A stretch of DNA of 64,000 bases from PSRF01 sp050748205 (GTDB taxonomy: Bacteria > Acidobacteriota > Blastocatellia > Pyrinomonadales > Pyrinomonadaceae), in contig JBOGOU010000214.1 in the NCBI GenBank assembly GCA_050748205.1, forward strand, positions 4,790 through 68,789, written 5' to 3'. The position numbers were made by a program, and so were the translations under genes. Shown in pieces: positions 43,437-52,565 of the stretch (positions are counted from its first letter, which is position 1; each line of letters opens with the position of its first letter). The notes below the pieces were generated by a model. It made no database searches. It saw only the letters and a program-made list of their open reading frames with translations, and was not told where the DNA came from.

Positions 43437-44897
43437 CTATTTCAGGCCGAAGAACCGCTTGATCGAGGACAAAATGCCGGCTGATTCGGCGCCGGGGTCA
43501 GTGGTGTGGATTTGTGCCGTCAGTCCCAGCCGTCGCTCCGCAATTATATGGCCCAACGACTCGACCAGGTCCGGATTCGTGTCGAAGAGCTTTTTCATGG
43601 CCTCGTGGCCTATTTCGAGCACTTCTGTTTCTTCAAGTGCCACCACGTTTGCTGCCCGTGGTTCGCCGGTGAACAGAGCCATTTCGCCGAAGAAGTCTCC
43701 TTCGTTTAGGGTGGCGACCGTCCGCGCCCTTCCGTTTTCCGTTACCTGAACGCAGACTCGGCCATTGTGCACCACGAACATCGATGAGCCGGGTTCGCCT
43801 GCCCGGATCACTGTCTCGCCGGGAGCGAAGACATGTCTTGTAGCCGCCTCACCCAGCATCGAGGTTTCGTCAACTGTGAGCGGCGCAAAGATATCAACTG
43901 CAGAGAGGCGGTCAATGAGCGCTCCGCCATCCCCCTCGGGCAATGCTGTCCGACGAATTCTTTCTACATGTACCGATCGAGTTGGATAGGCAAAATTCAG
44001 CCCCGCGCGACGGAACGCATACCAGATGCGCTGTCTAACCAGGGCGTCCGTGTCGTTGTACTTAGCGTAATCGTCGAGCCAGTATTTGACCTCGTATTCC
44101 ACGCCGCTATCGCCGAGGTTTCTGATCCTGACAATTGGCGTAATTCTTTCTGAAACATTGTCAGCCTCGCGCACGGCTTCGCGCACAACGTGGATCGTCT
44201 TTGCGGGCGAGTCGCTATAGAGGGTATTGAAAAACACCAAACGTGCGTTTAGGTTGGTGCGAGAACAAACTTCGATCGGCTCTTTCGCTGCGGTGCTGTT
44301 ATTAATCTCTACGACGTGGTTTTGAAAGGTCCGGATCGTTATCGAGCGCCAGCTGATCTCTTCCACTACGCCTGTGTATTTTTGCGCGCCTACGACAATG
44401 ACGTCGCCGACCTGAAAAGGGCGATCGGCTTGCAGGGAAATACCGGCAAAGAAATTTCCAAGAGTGTCTTGCAACGCCAGACCCAGGATCACGCCGAAGA
44501 TTGCTGAGGTAGTAAAGAGAGCGCCGAGATTAACATCGGGGTAGATTTGGCTGAAGATCAAAAAAAAGAGGATCGTGAACGCTACAATCGAGAATATGTT
44601 GCGTACCAGGCTCGGCGCTTCGAAGCCCTTTCGCAAGCGAAATGCCAGGACAAAAATCAGAGAATTCAGAGCACGAACAAATAGGTAAGCCAGCAACGCG
44701 AGCAGCAGCAACTTGAGAAGATTCACCAGCGCCGCGGCGCCCATCAAACTACCTTCGGGGCGGCGGCCCACCATCCGCGACTCGAGAAATGCCTGCAACT
44801 GTTCGCCGAAGCCGAAGACCAGATAGGTTGCGAGCAGCGTCAAAGCCGCCACAATAATAAAGATCACAAACTTGTTTTTCGAACGCGGGTCACTCAC
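43437..44897 (-). CDS. MscS-family mechanosensitive channel with cyclic-nucleotide-binding domain
   Basis: 486 aa. Four or so N-terminal membrane helices (~10-30, 50-75, 95-115, 125-150) lead into the MscS pore and beta domain: ALQDTLGNFFAGISLQADRP, GDVIVVGAQKYTGVVEEISW, RTFQNHVVEINNS. Residues ~345-465 are a cAMP-binding-type CNB domain with FAPGETVIRAGEPGSSMFVV and the phosphate-cassette region EGDFFGEMALFTGEPRAANV. Such fusions (bCNG/MscS-CNB) are channels in which a nucleotide or its effector gates the pore rather than, or as well as, tension. The Arg of the cassette (EPRAA) is present, so a cyclic nucleotide could bind. No partner gene is obvious; it is 240 bp from the heat-shock block. 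Confidence 0.9.
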   Translation of the reverse strand: MSDPRSKNKFVIFIIVAALTLLATYLVFGFGEQLQAFLESRMVGRRPEGSLMGAAALVNLLKLLLLALLAYLFVRALNSLIFVLAFRLRKGFEAPSLVRNIFSIVAFTILFFLIFSQIYPDVNLGALFTTSAIFGVILGLALQDTLGNFFAGISLQADRPFQVGDVIVVGAQKYTGVVEEISWRSITIRTFQNHVVEINNSTAAKEPIEVCSRTNLNARLVFFNTLYSDSPAKTIHVVREAVREADNVSERITPIVRIRNLGDSGVEYEVKYWLDDYAKYNDTDALVRQRIWYAFRRAGLNFAYPTRSVHVERIRRTALPEGDGGALIDRLSAVDIFAPLTVDETSMLGEAATRHVFAPGETVIRAGEPGSSMFVVHNGRVCVQVTENGRARTVATLNEGDFFGEMALFTGEPRAANVVALEETEVLEIGHEAMKKLFDTNPDLVESLGHIIAERRLGLTAQIHTTDPGAESAGILSSIKRFFGLK

Positions 44898-45029
44898 GTC
44901 TTGGTGAACCTTCAGGCAGCGGGAATTGCAGACCGAAAGCTTGATGCGCGCCTAATCTTTTATCATCGATTGCGCTCGTTTGCGAGAAGAATAGTTCAGC
45001 GCCGTATCGACGGGGTTAGTGCCGCGGAA

Positions 45030-46346
45030 CTATTGGTGGAAGAGGCTTGGGAAAAGAGTCTCCACGATAAACAGTAAAGAAAGCGAAGTCACCACGAGCG
45101 TTGTCGCCCAGGCCCCGATGTTGTACAGCCTTCCGTTCACGTGCTTTCCCATTAATTCTCGGTCATTCACCAGCCGCAGAATAGCAAACAAAATAATAGG
45201 CAAGAGAAGACCGTTTATCACCTGTGTGACCAGCATCACGCGAATTAGCGGAAGATTTGGAATTATAGCGATTGCGGCGCCCAGCGCGACCAGAAAGGTA
45301 AAGATGCCCAGGAAAATTGGCGCCTCTCGGAAACTGCGCGAAACACCTTTCTCAAATCCGAGAGCTTCGCTAATGGAATAGGCAGTGGCCAGCGGCAGCA
45401 CACCGGCCGCCATCATCGAAGCCCCGAATAGTCCAATCGCAAATAAGGTCTCTGCGTAGTTGCCGGCGAGCGGTTGCAGGGCCCGGGCCGCATCGGCGGC
45501 GTTATGAATGCGTATGCCATGCTTGTGAAGAGTAGCAGCAGTGGATATCACAATGAAGAACACAATCAGAATGGCGAAGGCCGTTCCCACCCATACGTCG
45601 AGTCTGGTGCGCGGATAGTCCTCGGGAGTTACTCCCTTCTCAACCACCGAAGATTGAACGTATACCTGCATGTACGGTGAGATCGTGGTACCGACAACCG
45701 CGACCACGGTGAATAGGTAAGCGTGTTCAAGACTGAAACCAGGTCGCACCATTTGAGCGGCCACAGTTCCCCAATCAGGCCGAGCAAGAAACGCAGACAC
45801 GATGTAGCCGAGAAACACAAGAGTCATCATCAAGAAGACGCGCTCCACCCGCTGGTATGATCCCTTAACAACAAGCCACCAGATACCTATTGCGGCGATG
45901 GGAACTGCTATGAACCGGGAAATGCCAAATAATTCAGTGGCCGCGGCGATGCCCACGAACTCAGAGACGGTGACGCCACTGTTGGCAACCAGCAGCGCAA
46001 GCATTACAAATGCGGTCCAGCGGACGCCAAAGCGCTCACGGATCAGGTCTGCAAGACCCTTTCCAGTGACCGCGCCCATGCGCGCGCACATTTCTTGTAC
46101 TAATCCGAGGCTGAGGGCGATAGGAATGAGAATCCAAAGTAGACGATAGCCGAGTTCTGCACCTACAGAGGCAAAGGTGGCGATACCGCCCGCATCGTTT
46201 CCGGCATTGGCAGTGATCATTCCCGGGCCAAGGATAGCCAGGTAGCCAATCAACCTGCGGCGTCGGGCAACTGCGCGCGCGCCGCGAGTGCCACGCCGCA
46301 ATAAGCGACGTCCAGCGGTCTTTAGAGCTTCCCGCCTTTCTGACAC
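45030..46346 (-). CDS. Nramp-superfamily metal transporter lacking the canonical metal motifs
   Basis: 438 aa with ~11 membrane helices. The TM1 region GPGMITANAGNDAGGIATFA aligns with the Nramp TM1 but has no D-P-G-N motif. TM6 reads VGTTISPYMQVYVQSSVV where Nramps have M-P-H, so the methionine that selects transition metals is replaced by Ser. Loss of these residues is known in Nramp-related Mg2+ transporters (NRMT). The adjacent upstream gene is an MgtE-like Mg2+-sensor, 31 bp away, which supports magnesium or a similar ion as cargo. The N-terminal ~30 residues are Arg-rich. It is called by symbol mntH in many genomes, but the motif changes argue against that name here. Confidence 0.85.
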   Translation of the reverse strand: MSERREALKTAGRRLLRRGTRGARAVARRRRLIGYLAILGPGMITANAGNDAGGIATFASVGAELGYRLLWILIPIALSLGLVQEMCARMGAVTGKGLADLIRERFGVRWTAFVMLALLVANSGVTVSEFVGIAAATELFGISRFIAVPIAAIGIWWLVVKGSYQRVERVFLMMTLVFLGYIVSAFLARPDWGTVAAQMVRPGFSLEHAYLFTVVAVVGTTISPYMQVYVQSSVVEKGVTPEDYPRTRLDVWVGTAFAILIVFFIVISTAATLHKHGIRIHNAADAARALQPLAGNYAETLFAIGLFGASMMAAGVLPLATAYSISEALGFEKGVSRSFREAPIFLGIFTFLVALGAAIAIIPNLPLIRVMLVTQVINGLLLPIILFAILRLVNDRELMGKHVNGRLYNIGAWATTLVVTSLSLLFIVETLFPSLFHQ

Positions 46347-46377
46347 AGGGAGGTTCTCCTTCGTTCATTGGTTCTTT

Positions 46378-47619
46378 CTAACCAAACAACCTGGGCAAGC
46401 GCTGACGCCAATCTCTCGGTAAGAGTATTTCCATCGCGTCGTCAACAGTAACGATGCCAAGAATGTCCCCGGACTCATCTACTACCGGGAGAGCCAGCAG
46501 ATTGTATTCTGCTATCTTCTGGGCAACCGTATGCGCGGGCTCGTCGGCGTTCGCGGTCTGAAACTCACTGCGCATAACTTCATTGAGCGGCGCCGCAGGG
46601 TCCGCAAGGATCAAACTCCTCAAGGTAATCACACCGCAAAGGCTCCAGGATCCTTCGCTCTCGGTAACGTAGAGGTAATAGATCATGTTTGGCGTTTCTG
46701 CCATCTCCCGAAGTCGCGCGAGTGCTTCGCCCACAGTCAGCTCACGGGGCAGAGTGACAAACTCCGTGGTCATCAAACCACCCGCGGTATCGTCTTCGTA
46801 AGGTAGCAGCTCGGCGACGTCGGCCTGCTCTTCATGCTCCATCAACCCCAGCAGTTCTCCGGCTTTATCTTCGGGTAAATCACCTAGAACGTCGGCCGCC
46901 TCGTCGGGTGACATCCATTCGAGAATGTCAGCTGCTCGCTCCTCATCCATGTCACCGAGGATCTGCGCTTGCCGTTCGGCGGGCATCTCCTCGAGGGTTT
47001 CGGCGGCGGTTTCATCATCGAGTGACTCGACCACCTCTGACCCGTGGTGGTAGGAGAGCGCTTCGGCGAGCCGGGCGATCTCAACTGGGTGTAGACGCGC
47101 GAGTTTGTCGCTTGATGACTTTAGCTGCACCGTCGCAGCATCCGTTGCAAGATAGCCCACGTCAGACCAGTCGATGACCTCTACGGGTTTTCTCGTCCCC
47201 ACGAAACCAGATGGTGCCAGACGTCTCCAGAGTCCCTGTAAGCTTACGTCTGCGCCGGTGACTCGCCATTCGTCAGCCGCTTTAATGATTTGCACGTCGT
47301 TGACTCGCACGACGCGCTTGCCGTCGACGTCGATTAGTTGCTTATCGAGTACGTCTCGAGCCAGCAGCACCTCACCCTCGCGCCGCATGAACGGCCGCAG
47401 GTCAAGAATGTCTGAGTTAAGTCTCGCGCCTTCTTCATTGAACTCAGTTATGCGCCATCTGGGCAAAAAGAAATCTCTCCGCCGGTAACGTGCCACCAGA
47501 CCCGCAACCGGGGGATGATCGTCCTCGCCCAGGCGCACGATCAGATCCTTGATGGTTGCCACACGTTCACCTTCAAGGTCGCGGATGGGGCGACTCAAAA
47601 CTTGCGAGAGATACAGCAT
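46378..47619 (-). CDS. PRC-barrel + MgtE-N + CBS protein without membrane domain
   Basis: 413 aa, soluble. Two PRC-barrel-like units (~1-75, starting LSQVLSRPIRDLEGERVATI, and ~85-160) are followed by an MgtE N-terminal superhelix (~170-275, LHPVEIARLAEALSYHHGSE, EMPAERQAQILGDMDEERAA). Then come two CBS domains (~280-400, MTTEFVTLPRELTVGEALAR, LLALPVVDESGDILGIVTVD). True MgtE continues with five membrane helices; here the protein ends right after CBS2. The acidic Mg2+-sensing surface is thus kept while the channel is gone. The next gene, an Nramp-like transporter 31 bp downstream, is the natural partner that it could gate. Confidence 0.88.
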   Translation of the reverse strand: MLYLSQVLSRPIRDLEGERVATIKDLIVRLGEDDHPPVAGLVARYRRRDFFLPRWRITEFNEEGARLNSDILDLRPFMRREGEVLLARDVLDKQLIDVDGKRVVRVNDVQIIKAADEWRVTGADVSLQGLWRRLAPSGFVGTRKPVEVIDWSDVGYLATDAATVQLKSSSDKLARLHPVEIARLAEALSYHHGSEVVESLDDETAAETLEEMPAERQAQILGDMDEERAADILEWMSPDEAADVLGDLPEDKAGELLGLMEHEEQADVAELLPYEDDTAGGLMTTEFVTLPRELTVGEALARLREMAETPNMIYYLYVTESEGSWSLCGVITLRSLILADPAAPLNEVMRSEFQTANADEPAHTVAQKIAEYNLLALPVVDESGDILGIVTVDDAMEILLPRDWRQRLPRLFG

Positions 47620-47623
47620 TTAA

Positions 47624-48607
47624 TCATTTCGGCGGCTTGCGAAAATTATAGCGCAGCAATATTCGTAACGGGATCGGAGTTCCGTTGCGAATCGCTGGAA
47701 AAAAATGCAGTTGCTTTACCGTTTCGACAGTCGCTTCGTCCAAACCAAAACCTGCCCAACGCGCGATTTCCACGTGGCCGACTTCACCTTTGGCATCGAG
47801 ATCAAGCAAGACGTCTACCGTGGCCTCGGCCTCTGCGCTGGCAGCGGTTTCCGGATACGGAGGCTTCAGTCGGCGATACGGCCGCGGGAGTCTTAGGCCT
47901 TCGGCGCCGGCTGTTGTGTCTTCGTCGGGAGCTGCTTCAATCACCGGAGTTGCGCTATCGATTGCCAGTTCACGGTCAGTGCGTTCCTCGTCCTGAGCAC
48001 GCCGGAGCGCCGCGAGCTGCCCACCGCGAAAGACGCTGCTTGAAAGATCCTTGAGCAATAACCCCTCTGCAGCTTCCGCAGATGAGGCGCGAGAATTTAG
48101 TCGTTGCCACATTACGAGTCTGCCTGTTCGTGAGCTGACGACAAAGACAGAAGCGTAAGACTCAAAATATAAGGCACCTGTTGAAGGAGAACGGCGCAAC
48201 GTTTGCGAGTCGCCCAGAACGAAAAAGTCGCTCCCGATAGCTGATCCCAAATTGCGAGCTTCGCTTAACGACATGTTTAGGGAGCCTGAGTAACCTGTGC
48301 CTTTGGCTGCGCTTCGCACCTGGTCCCGATCGATAATACTCAACTCGGAAAGTGAACCGAGATTTGCCGCTAGCGTCTCCGCTGCGAGACGACCAACTCT
48401 GCTATTTCCAAAGTCCAACACTGCAACTGTTAGACGTCGCTCAGCTGGCTGTGCAACAGCACTCGCCGCTACCATGAGCGAGATTAGGAAAAGGAGATCA
48501 CGCGCGAAGATTGCGGCGGCGTCCCTCCATGGGCGCCCCCTGGCCCTCGCAAACCGGGGCGCCCACAGAGGGACGCCCCTACAAAGTTTTCGGCGTAAGT
48601 TTACCAT
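47624..48607 (-). CDS. CsgG/FlgO-like N-domain with C-terminal TonB domain, exported
   Basis: 327 aa from ATG 48607 (an ATG at 48622 adds five residues). The signal-like segment DLLFLISLMVAASAVAQ is at ~36-52. A CsgG/FlgO-like nucleotide-fold domain follows (RLTVAVLDFGNSRVGRLAAE, LSIIDRDQVR, DFFVLGD). An Arg/Asp-rich linker leads to a TonB C-terminal domain (~240-327: ATVDVLLDLDAKGEVGHVEI, VKQLHFFPAIRNGTPIPLRI). Residues ~10-34 before the signal are encoded by a palindromic repeat, which leaves the signal peptide with an odd Arg-rich extension. No start codon lies between the repeat and the signal except ATG 48475, which would cut off most of the signal. It ends 4 bp before the MgtE-like gene start. 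Confidence 0.8.
   Translation of the reverse strand: MVNLRRKLCRGVPLWAPRFARARGRPWRDAAAIFARDLLFLISLMVAASAVAQPAERRLTVAVLDFGNSRVGRLAAETLAANLGSLSELSIIDRDQVRSAAKGTGYSGSLNMSLSEARNLGSAIGSDFFVLGDSQTLRRSPSTGALYFESYASVFVVSSRTGRLVMWQRLNSRASSAEAAEGLLLKDLSSSVFRGGQLAALRRAQDEERTDRELAIDSATPVIEAAPDEDTTAGAEGLRLPRPYRRLKPPYPETAASAEAEATVDVLLDLDAKGEVGHVEIARWAGFGLDEATVETVKQLHFFPAIRNGTPIPLRILLRYNFRKPPK
48518..48577. repeat. Palindromic element family C inside the 5' coding region
   Basis: GGCGTCCCTC-CAT-GGGCGCCCC (48518-48539) pairs with GGGGCGCCC-ACA-GAGGGACGCC (48556-48577): 19 bp plus a 3-nt internal loop, with a 16-nt terminal loop. Read on the minus strand it encodes GVPLWAPRFARARGRPWRDA, so it lies within the reading frame of the TonB-like gene. 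Confidence 0.85.
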
Positions 48608-48637
48608 GCAGAGGCGCAACACTTGGGTTAGTCCAAC

Positions 48638-49189
48638 TTATTCTGGCGGTGTTCTCTTCCACAAATTTTGCGACTTTACGCGGAGGGCGCGATTGAATTT
48701 ACTGGAGGCATTTTCCCAGGCGATTGTGGCAGTCAATTCGATTATGGCGTCATCACTGAAAAAACGCCGCAGCTTTTCAAAGAGTTCATCACTTACTTCT
48801 CGCTCAGTGATGGTGATGCAGTCGGCATATTCCAAGGCGAGTCGTTCCTCCTCGGAATAAAAAGGGCTGGCAGCATATTCCGCAAGGGCATCAATCTTTT
48901 CATCTGAAATTCCCAGTTGGCTGCTCACGGCAGCGTTGATGTCCTGTCAAAACTCGCAGTGGTTAATCGAGGCCACGCGCCGATTGAGCAGAGAGCGCAA
49001 GCCGGCATCAACCAATCCTGACGCGTCGATGCCCGTCCACATCGCCCGAGCGCCACGAAATATTGTGGGGCGCCTCCCATAAAGTAGATGGTTGAGTAAC
49101 GGCGCACCCCAGGTTTTCTCCTGGGCTTTAAGAGCATCTGTGACATAGCGTTCGGCGTGTTCAAGATCTACATCCGCGATTCTTGCCAT
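48638..49189 (-). CDS. AhpD-like carboxymuconolactone decarboxylase family protein with in-frame TGA (candidate selenoprotein)
   Basis: 183 codons read as one frame if TGA at 48949-48947 is decoded. The N-part (ADVDLEHAERYVTDALKAQE, RRPTIFRGARAMWTGIDASG) runs into SINHCEF-[TGA]-QDINAAV. The C-part (YSEEERLALEYADCITITER, DDAIIELTATIAWENASSKF) is normal for the family. The family has CxxC here (CEFC), so the TGA sits precisely at the resolving cysteine. The frame is the same on both sides, with no shift and no other stop. A small hairpin with a GU-containing loop lies 12 nt downstream. Selenocysteine (CxxU) is therefore plausible; AhpD-like selenoproteins are known. Otherwise it is a nonsense mutation of a Cys codon (TGC/TGT to TGA). 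The gene follows the HD-domain gene by 3 nt. Confidence 0.7.
48920..48934 (-). promoter_or_regulatory. Possible bacterial SECIS-like hairpin
   Basis: On the mRNA: GCUGC-CGUGA-GCAGC, a 5-bp stem with a 5-nt loop. The loop starts 18 nt after the UGA and has G at its second position. These values fit the loose description of bacterial SECIS elements (small apical loop, G in the first two bases, loop ~16-37 nt from UGA). The stem is short and could be chance. Confidence 0.35.
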
Positions 49190-49192
49190 GGG

Positions 49193-50530
49193 CTAGTCTC
49201 CGAAGGCGTGAGCGCGACTATCTTCAGTCGGACTGTCCTTGACCGAACAGTTGTGATAAAGCGCGTACACATCACTCTTCGCTTCTGCGGGAAAACACAC
49301 ACGGTGCAATTCGTATCCTTGCTGCAAGCCACGCACGACCTCACTCACTTCGCTAATCTCCCTTATTCGCGGCAGAGCGTAGCCCGTCTCGACGTAGATG
49401 CGCGTCTTATGTTCAGCGACTTCCGCAGTGTAGTAGTTGTAATAGGGCACATCACTGGCCCGATCTTCGATGAAGTAATAGTCCGGCTCGAAGCCGGCGC
49501 GCGCGACGCATTCGCGAGCTGCATGGAGAAAATCCGCCCGCTCGGAAACCGGCATGTCGAGATCAATTGCTTTGAAGAGTTGGCGACGAGTGAAGCGCCG
49601 GCTAAGATCCCTGAGGATTGGATCCGCGGCGCGCTGCCATTGCTTGACGTGAAACAGAACGTCCGAATCATCAACCTCGAGGTGTTCCGTAATCGTCAAT
49701 GCGTCTTTGCGCAACACTTTTTCAAATGCCGTGTCTGGCGCACACCAAACTGGTTGGCCTGCCTCGCACAGTTTTAGTGTGCGGCGCAAGATTGAACGCA
49801 GCACGGCTTCAGCCGAACGCAACGTCCGATGGAAGTAGACTTGCCGAAACATGTAGTAACGAGCCTGCAAATACTCCTCAACCGCATACAGGCCGCGCGC
49901 CGCAACGTAGATTCGATCCGACTCTTCGTCAATCGCCAGCGCATTGATGATCCACTCGAGATCGTAGATTCCATACTTGGCGCCGGTCATCAAAGAATCG
50001 CGCAGCAGGTAGTCCATGCGATCAACGTCAAGCTGCGACGACACCAATTGCCCCAAAGCCGATGGTTGAAACCTGCCTTCGATGATCGCCGCTACGTTTT
50101 TCGGTAAGTCTTCAGAATGAGAGCGCAGTAGCTCGCCGATTTCGGTTTCGGCGCTGAGTACCGCTTGCACGGTCCGACTCTCATGATGAAATCCCAGAAC
50201 TTTCTCCATCACGTGAGAAAACGATCCATGTCCGACGTCGTGCAGCAAAGCTGCCGCGCGAGCCGCGGCGCGATCGCTGTCGCGAATCTCATGCTTTTCC
50301 GCAAGACGGTCCAGTACGCGAGTCATTAGGTGGAATGCACCAAGCGAGTGGGTAAATCGTGAGTGTTCGGCGCCCTGGTATGTGTAAAGCCCGAGCCCCA
50401 GTTGCTTGATGCGCCTCAGCCTTTGAAATTCGGGCGCATCAATCAAACGCATCATCAGCTCGCCTTCGTCCGTGTCGGTACGGAGACGAATGATATTGTG
50501 AACGGGATCGCGATAAATGCGTTCGGACAT
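49193..50530 (-). CDS. HD-domain phosphohydrolase, copy A (intact)
   Basis: 445 aa. RIYRDPVHNIIRLRTD, FQRLRRIKQLGLGLYTYQGA, the metal site HSRFTHSLGAFHLM and ALLHDVGHGSFSHVMEK (His-Asp pair) place it in the dGTPase-like HD family (YpgQ/SAMHD1-like group). LVSSQLDVDRMDYLLRDS is the third metal-site block. The C-terminal ~200 residues are the usual helical lid. It may hydrolyse dNTPs or other phosphoesters; the true substrate is unknown. It shares a transcription unit with the AhpD-like gene (3-nt gap) and diverges from a TonB-dependent receptor. A frameshifted near-duplicate lies at 55429-56752 and a trace at 62465-62562. Confidence 0.9.
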   Translation of the reverse strand: MSERIYRDPVHNIIRLRTDTDEGELMMRLIDAPEFQRLRRIKQLGLGLYTYQGAEHSRFTHSLGAFHLMTRVLDRLAEKHEIRDSDRAAARAAALLHDVGHGSFSHVMEKVLGFHHESRTVQAVLSAETEIGELLRSHSEDLPKNVAAIIEGRFQPSALGQLVSSQLDVDRMDYLLRDSLMTGAKYGIYDLEWIINALAIDEESDRIYVAARGLYAVEEYLQARYYMFRQVYFHRTLRSAEAVLRSILRRTLKLCEAGQPVWCAPDTAFEKVLRKDALTITEHLEVDDSDVLFHVKQWQRAADPILRDLSRRFTRRQLFKAIDLDMPVSERADFLHAARECVARAGFEPDYYFIEDRASDVPYYNYYTAEVAEHKTRIYVETGYALPRIREISEVSEVVRGLQQGYELHRVCFPAEAKSDVYALYHNCSVKDSPTEDSRAHAFGD

Positions 50531-50876
50531 GTGGTTTCTTAATACTCGGAAAATCGATTGAAGGCAATATTCCTTTGCAAGATAACATCAAGGAGATTAA
50601 TCTTTGGCGCAGTGGTTCGCAAGATTCGTTGTCTCGTCAAAATGGATTTTGGACTGGCGATACCTCGCGACCGTCCTCCCTGGTCCGCGAGCCGATTTTT
50701 CGGAAACTCTGAAGGGAAAGCTGGCGGGAAATGTGCCCATCTCTTCCCGATCATATGAGTCGCCGCCCCCAATTGAGGGCTCTTTATGAGAATCATCCGT
50801 TCGGTTTGTGTTGCGTGTTGTTGCATTGCTTTTTTGGGTTGGGGTGCCTCTGCGGTCCACGCCCAAAGCGTCTACG

Positions 50877-51031
50877 ATAGTAGGTGCCTGCGCCAATCCG
50901 AGCGAATCGGTAACGTCCATCCGTGCTCGTGATCGCTTGCGCCAAGCGGATTCTCGTCAGGTCCTCCAGATAGACTGCCACTCCGGCAAGCGGCGCACCA
51001 TTTGGTTCGTAAATCTCGCCTTCGATATTGG
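50877..51031 (-). other. Inverted carboxypeptidase-regulatory domain fragment
   Basis: Read on the minus strand, ~51029 to ~50877 encodes NIEGEIYEPNGAPLAGVAVY, LEDLTRIRLAQAITSTDGRY, RFARIGAGTYY. This is the beta-sandwich pattern 'G-x-I-x-x-P-x-G-A-P-L-A-G-V-x-V...T-x-x-D-G-x-Y-x-F...G-x-Y' of the N-terminal domain in the intact receptor at 57220. It lies between the forward signal peptide and the forward barrel, in the wrong orientation. Confidence 0.7.
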
Positions 51032-52557
51032 CACGGCAGCGGGTTCTACTTCTGGCGCAATGAGAAGATCAGCGCGCGCCGTTTCGATCAAGACGTAAAA
51101 CCGCCGTCAAGCCGCACCCAGCAGGGTTTCCGAGTTGGCGGACCAATTAAGAAGAACAAGCTTTTCTTCTTCTTCAACGGTGAGCATTCAAGCGAGCTGG
51201 GGCAAAATGTCGTGCAGATTAACCCTCCATTCGCTTCGTTCAGCGCTGCCGACTCGCTTCCCGTTCGCGCTCGTTACGTTACTGCTAAAGTTGACTGGAC
51301 CATTACCGACAGCACGAAGATTTTCTACAGCCACCGTTACAACGACGACAATTCAACCGGCGGAACGGTGATCTCGCCGTTCCAAAATAATGACTGGACT
51401 AACGTACATGTTGTCGGTGCGGACATAACCGGTGAGCGCCTGACGCACAGTCTTCGTTTTGGGTATGTCAACTTCAACAACCGGATCGAGAGTAAAGAAC
51501 TCGGCGTACCCTTCAACACCACGCCGCAAGGTATTCCGTACCAGCTGAACATATCTGACTTGTCCTTCGGACCCAACAGCTTGGCGCCACAACAAACCTA
51601 TCAGGACAACAAACAGTTCAAATATGACGGCAGCTGGTCCAAGGGGCATCACACTTTCCGCTACGGCGGAGAAATAAACAAGATCATCCTGGGCGGGTTT
51701 GCCAACTTCGCCGGGCCGCTGACCGTGGGCGGAGAATTTCCGGCGACACCCGTTGGTTCTGCTAGCGATCCGCTTAACTATCCCCTTCAGACGTTCGGAA
51801 CGGGACCAAACTCCGGCTTCTTTACGGCGATACCGGCGCACGGTTTGCCCTTTGGCGGCCGCTTCAACACGCGCACCGCCTGGTACATTGGCGACTCATG
51901 GCGCTTGCGTCCCAACTTCACGCTCAATCTGGGCGTTCGCCACAACCGTGAGAGCAACATGTTCGCCAAAGGCGCGCCCGCGATTCCCCAGCTAGAGGTT
52001 TATGGCAAAGGTAGAGGCCAGGTCGCGCAGTTCCCATGGCATGCCTTTAGCCCACAGGTCGGCTTCGCGTGGGATCCAACCGGCGCGGGCAAGACCAGTA
52101 TCCGTGGCGGGTTCTATCTTGCCTACGAGATGAACATCTTCAACAACTCGCTTTTCGACGAGTTCGCACGCATAGCTACGGGCATCGGTCCCACAGCCTT
52201 TGATGAGACCCACGTTGCGGGCCCGACTGGTGCTCCCATTGTCGTTCCCATCACGTCAGGTTTTTGTCCAGACGCTGCAGATGGCGACTACTCATGTCTA
52301 GTAGGGCGGCCGATCCGAAACGTTTTGGTCGATCTGGGAAATATTCACAACGCGGTACAGGTTGCTTTCGCCTCCTTCTTCCCGAGCTACGACCCAAATA
52401 CCGGCATCTCAGAATTCGCGAACTCTGCCGGCGTTACCTTCGGCGGTCAGTTTCCTGGCGACTACCGCATTCCTTACTCGATGCAATTCAACCTCGGTAT
52501 TCAGCGCGAGATCGCCAAGAATCACGTGCTCTCGGTTGACTACGTGAGGATCAGGGG

Positions 52558-52565
52558 CGTCGGCC
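52558..52565 (+). repeat. Target site duplication, left copy
   Basis: CGTCGGCC, identical to 54018-54025 on the other side of the insertion element. Confidence 0.9.
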
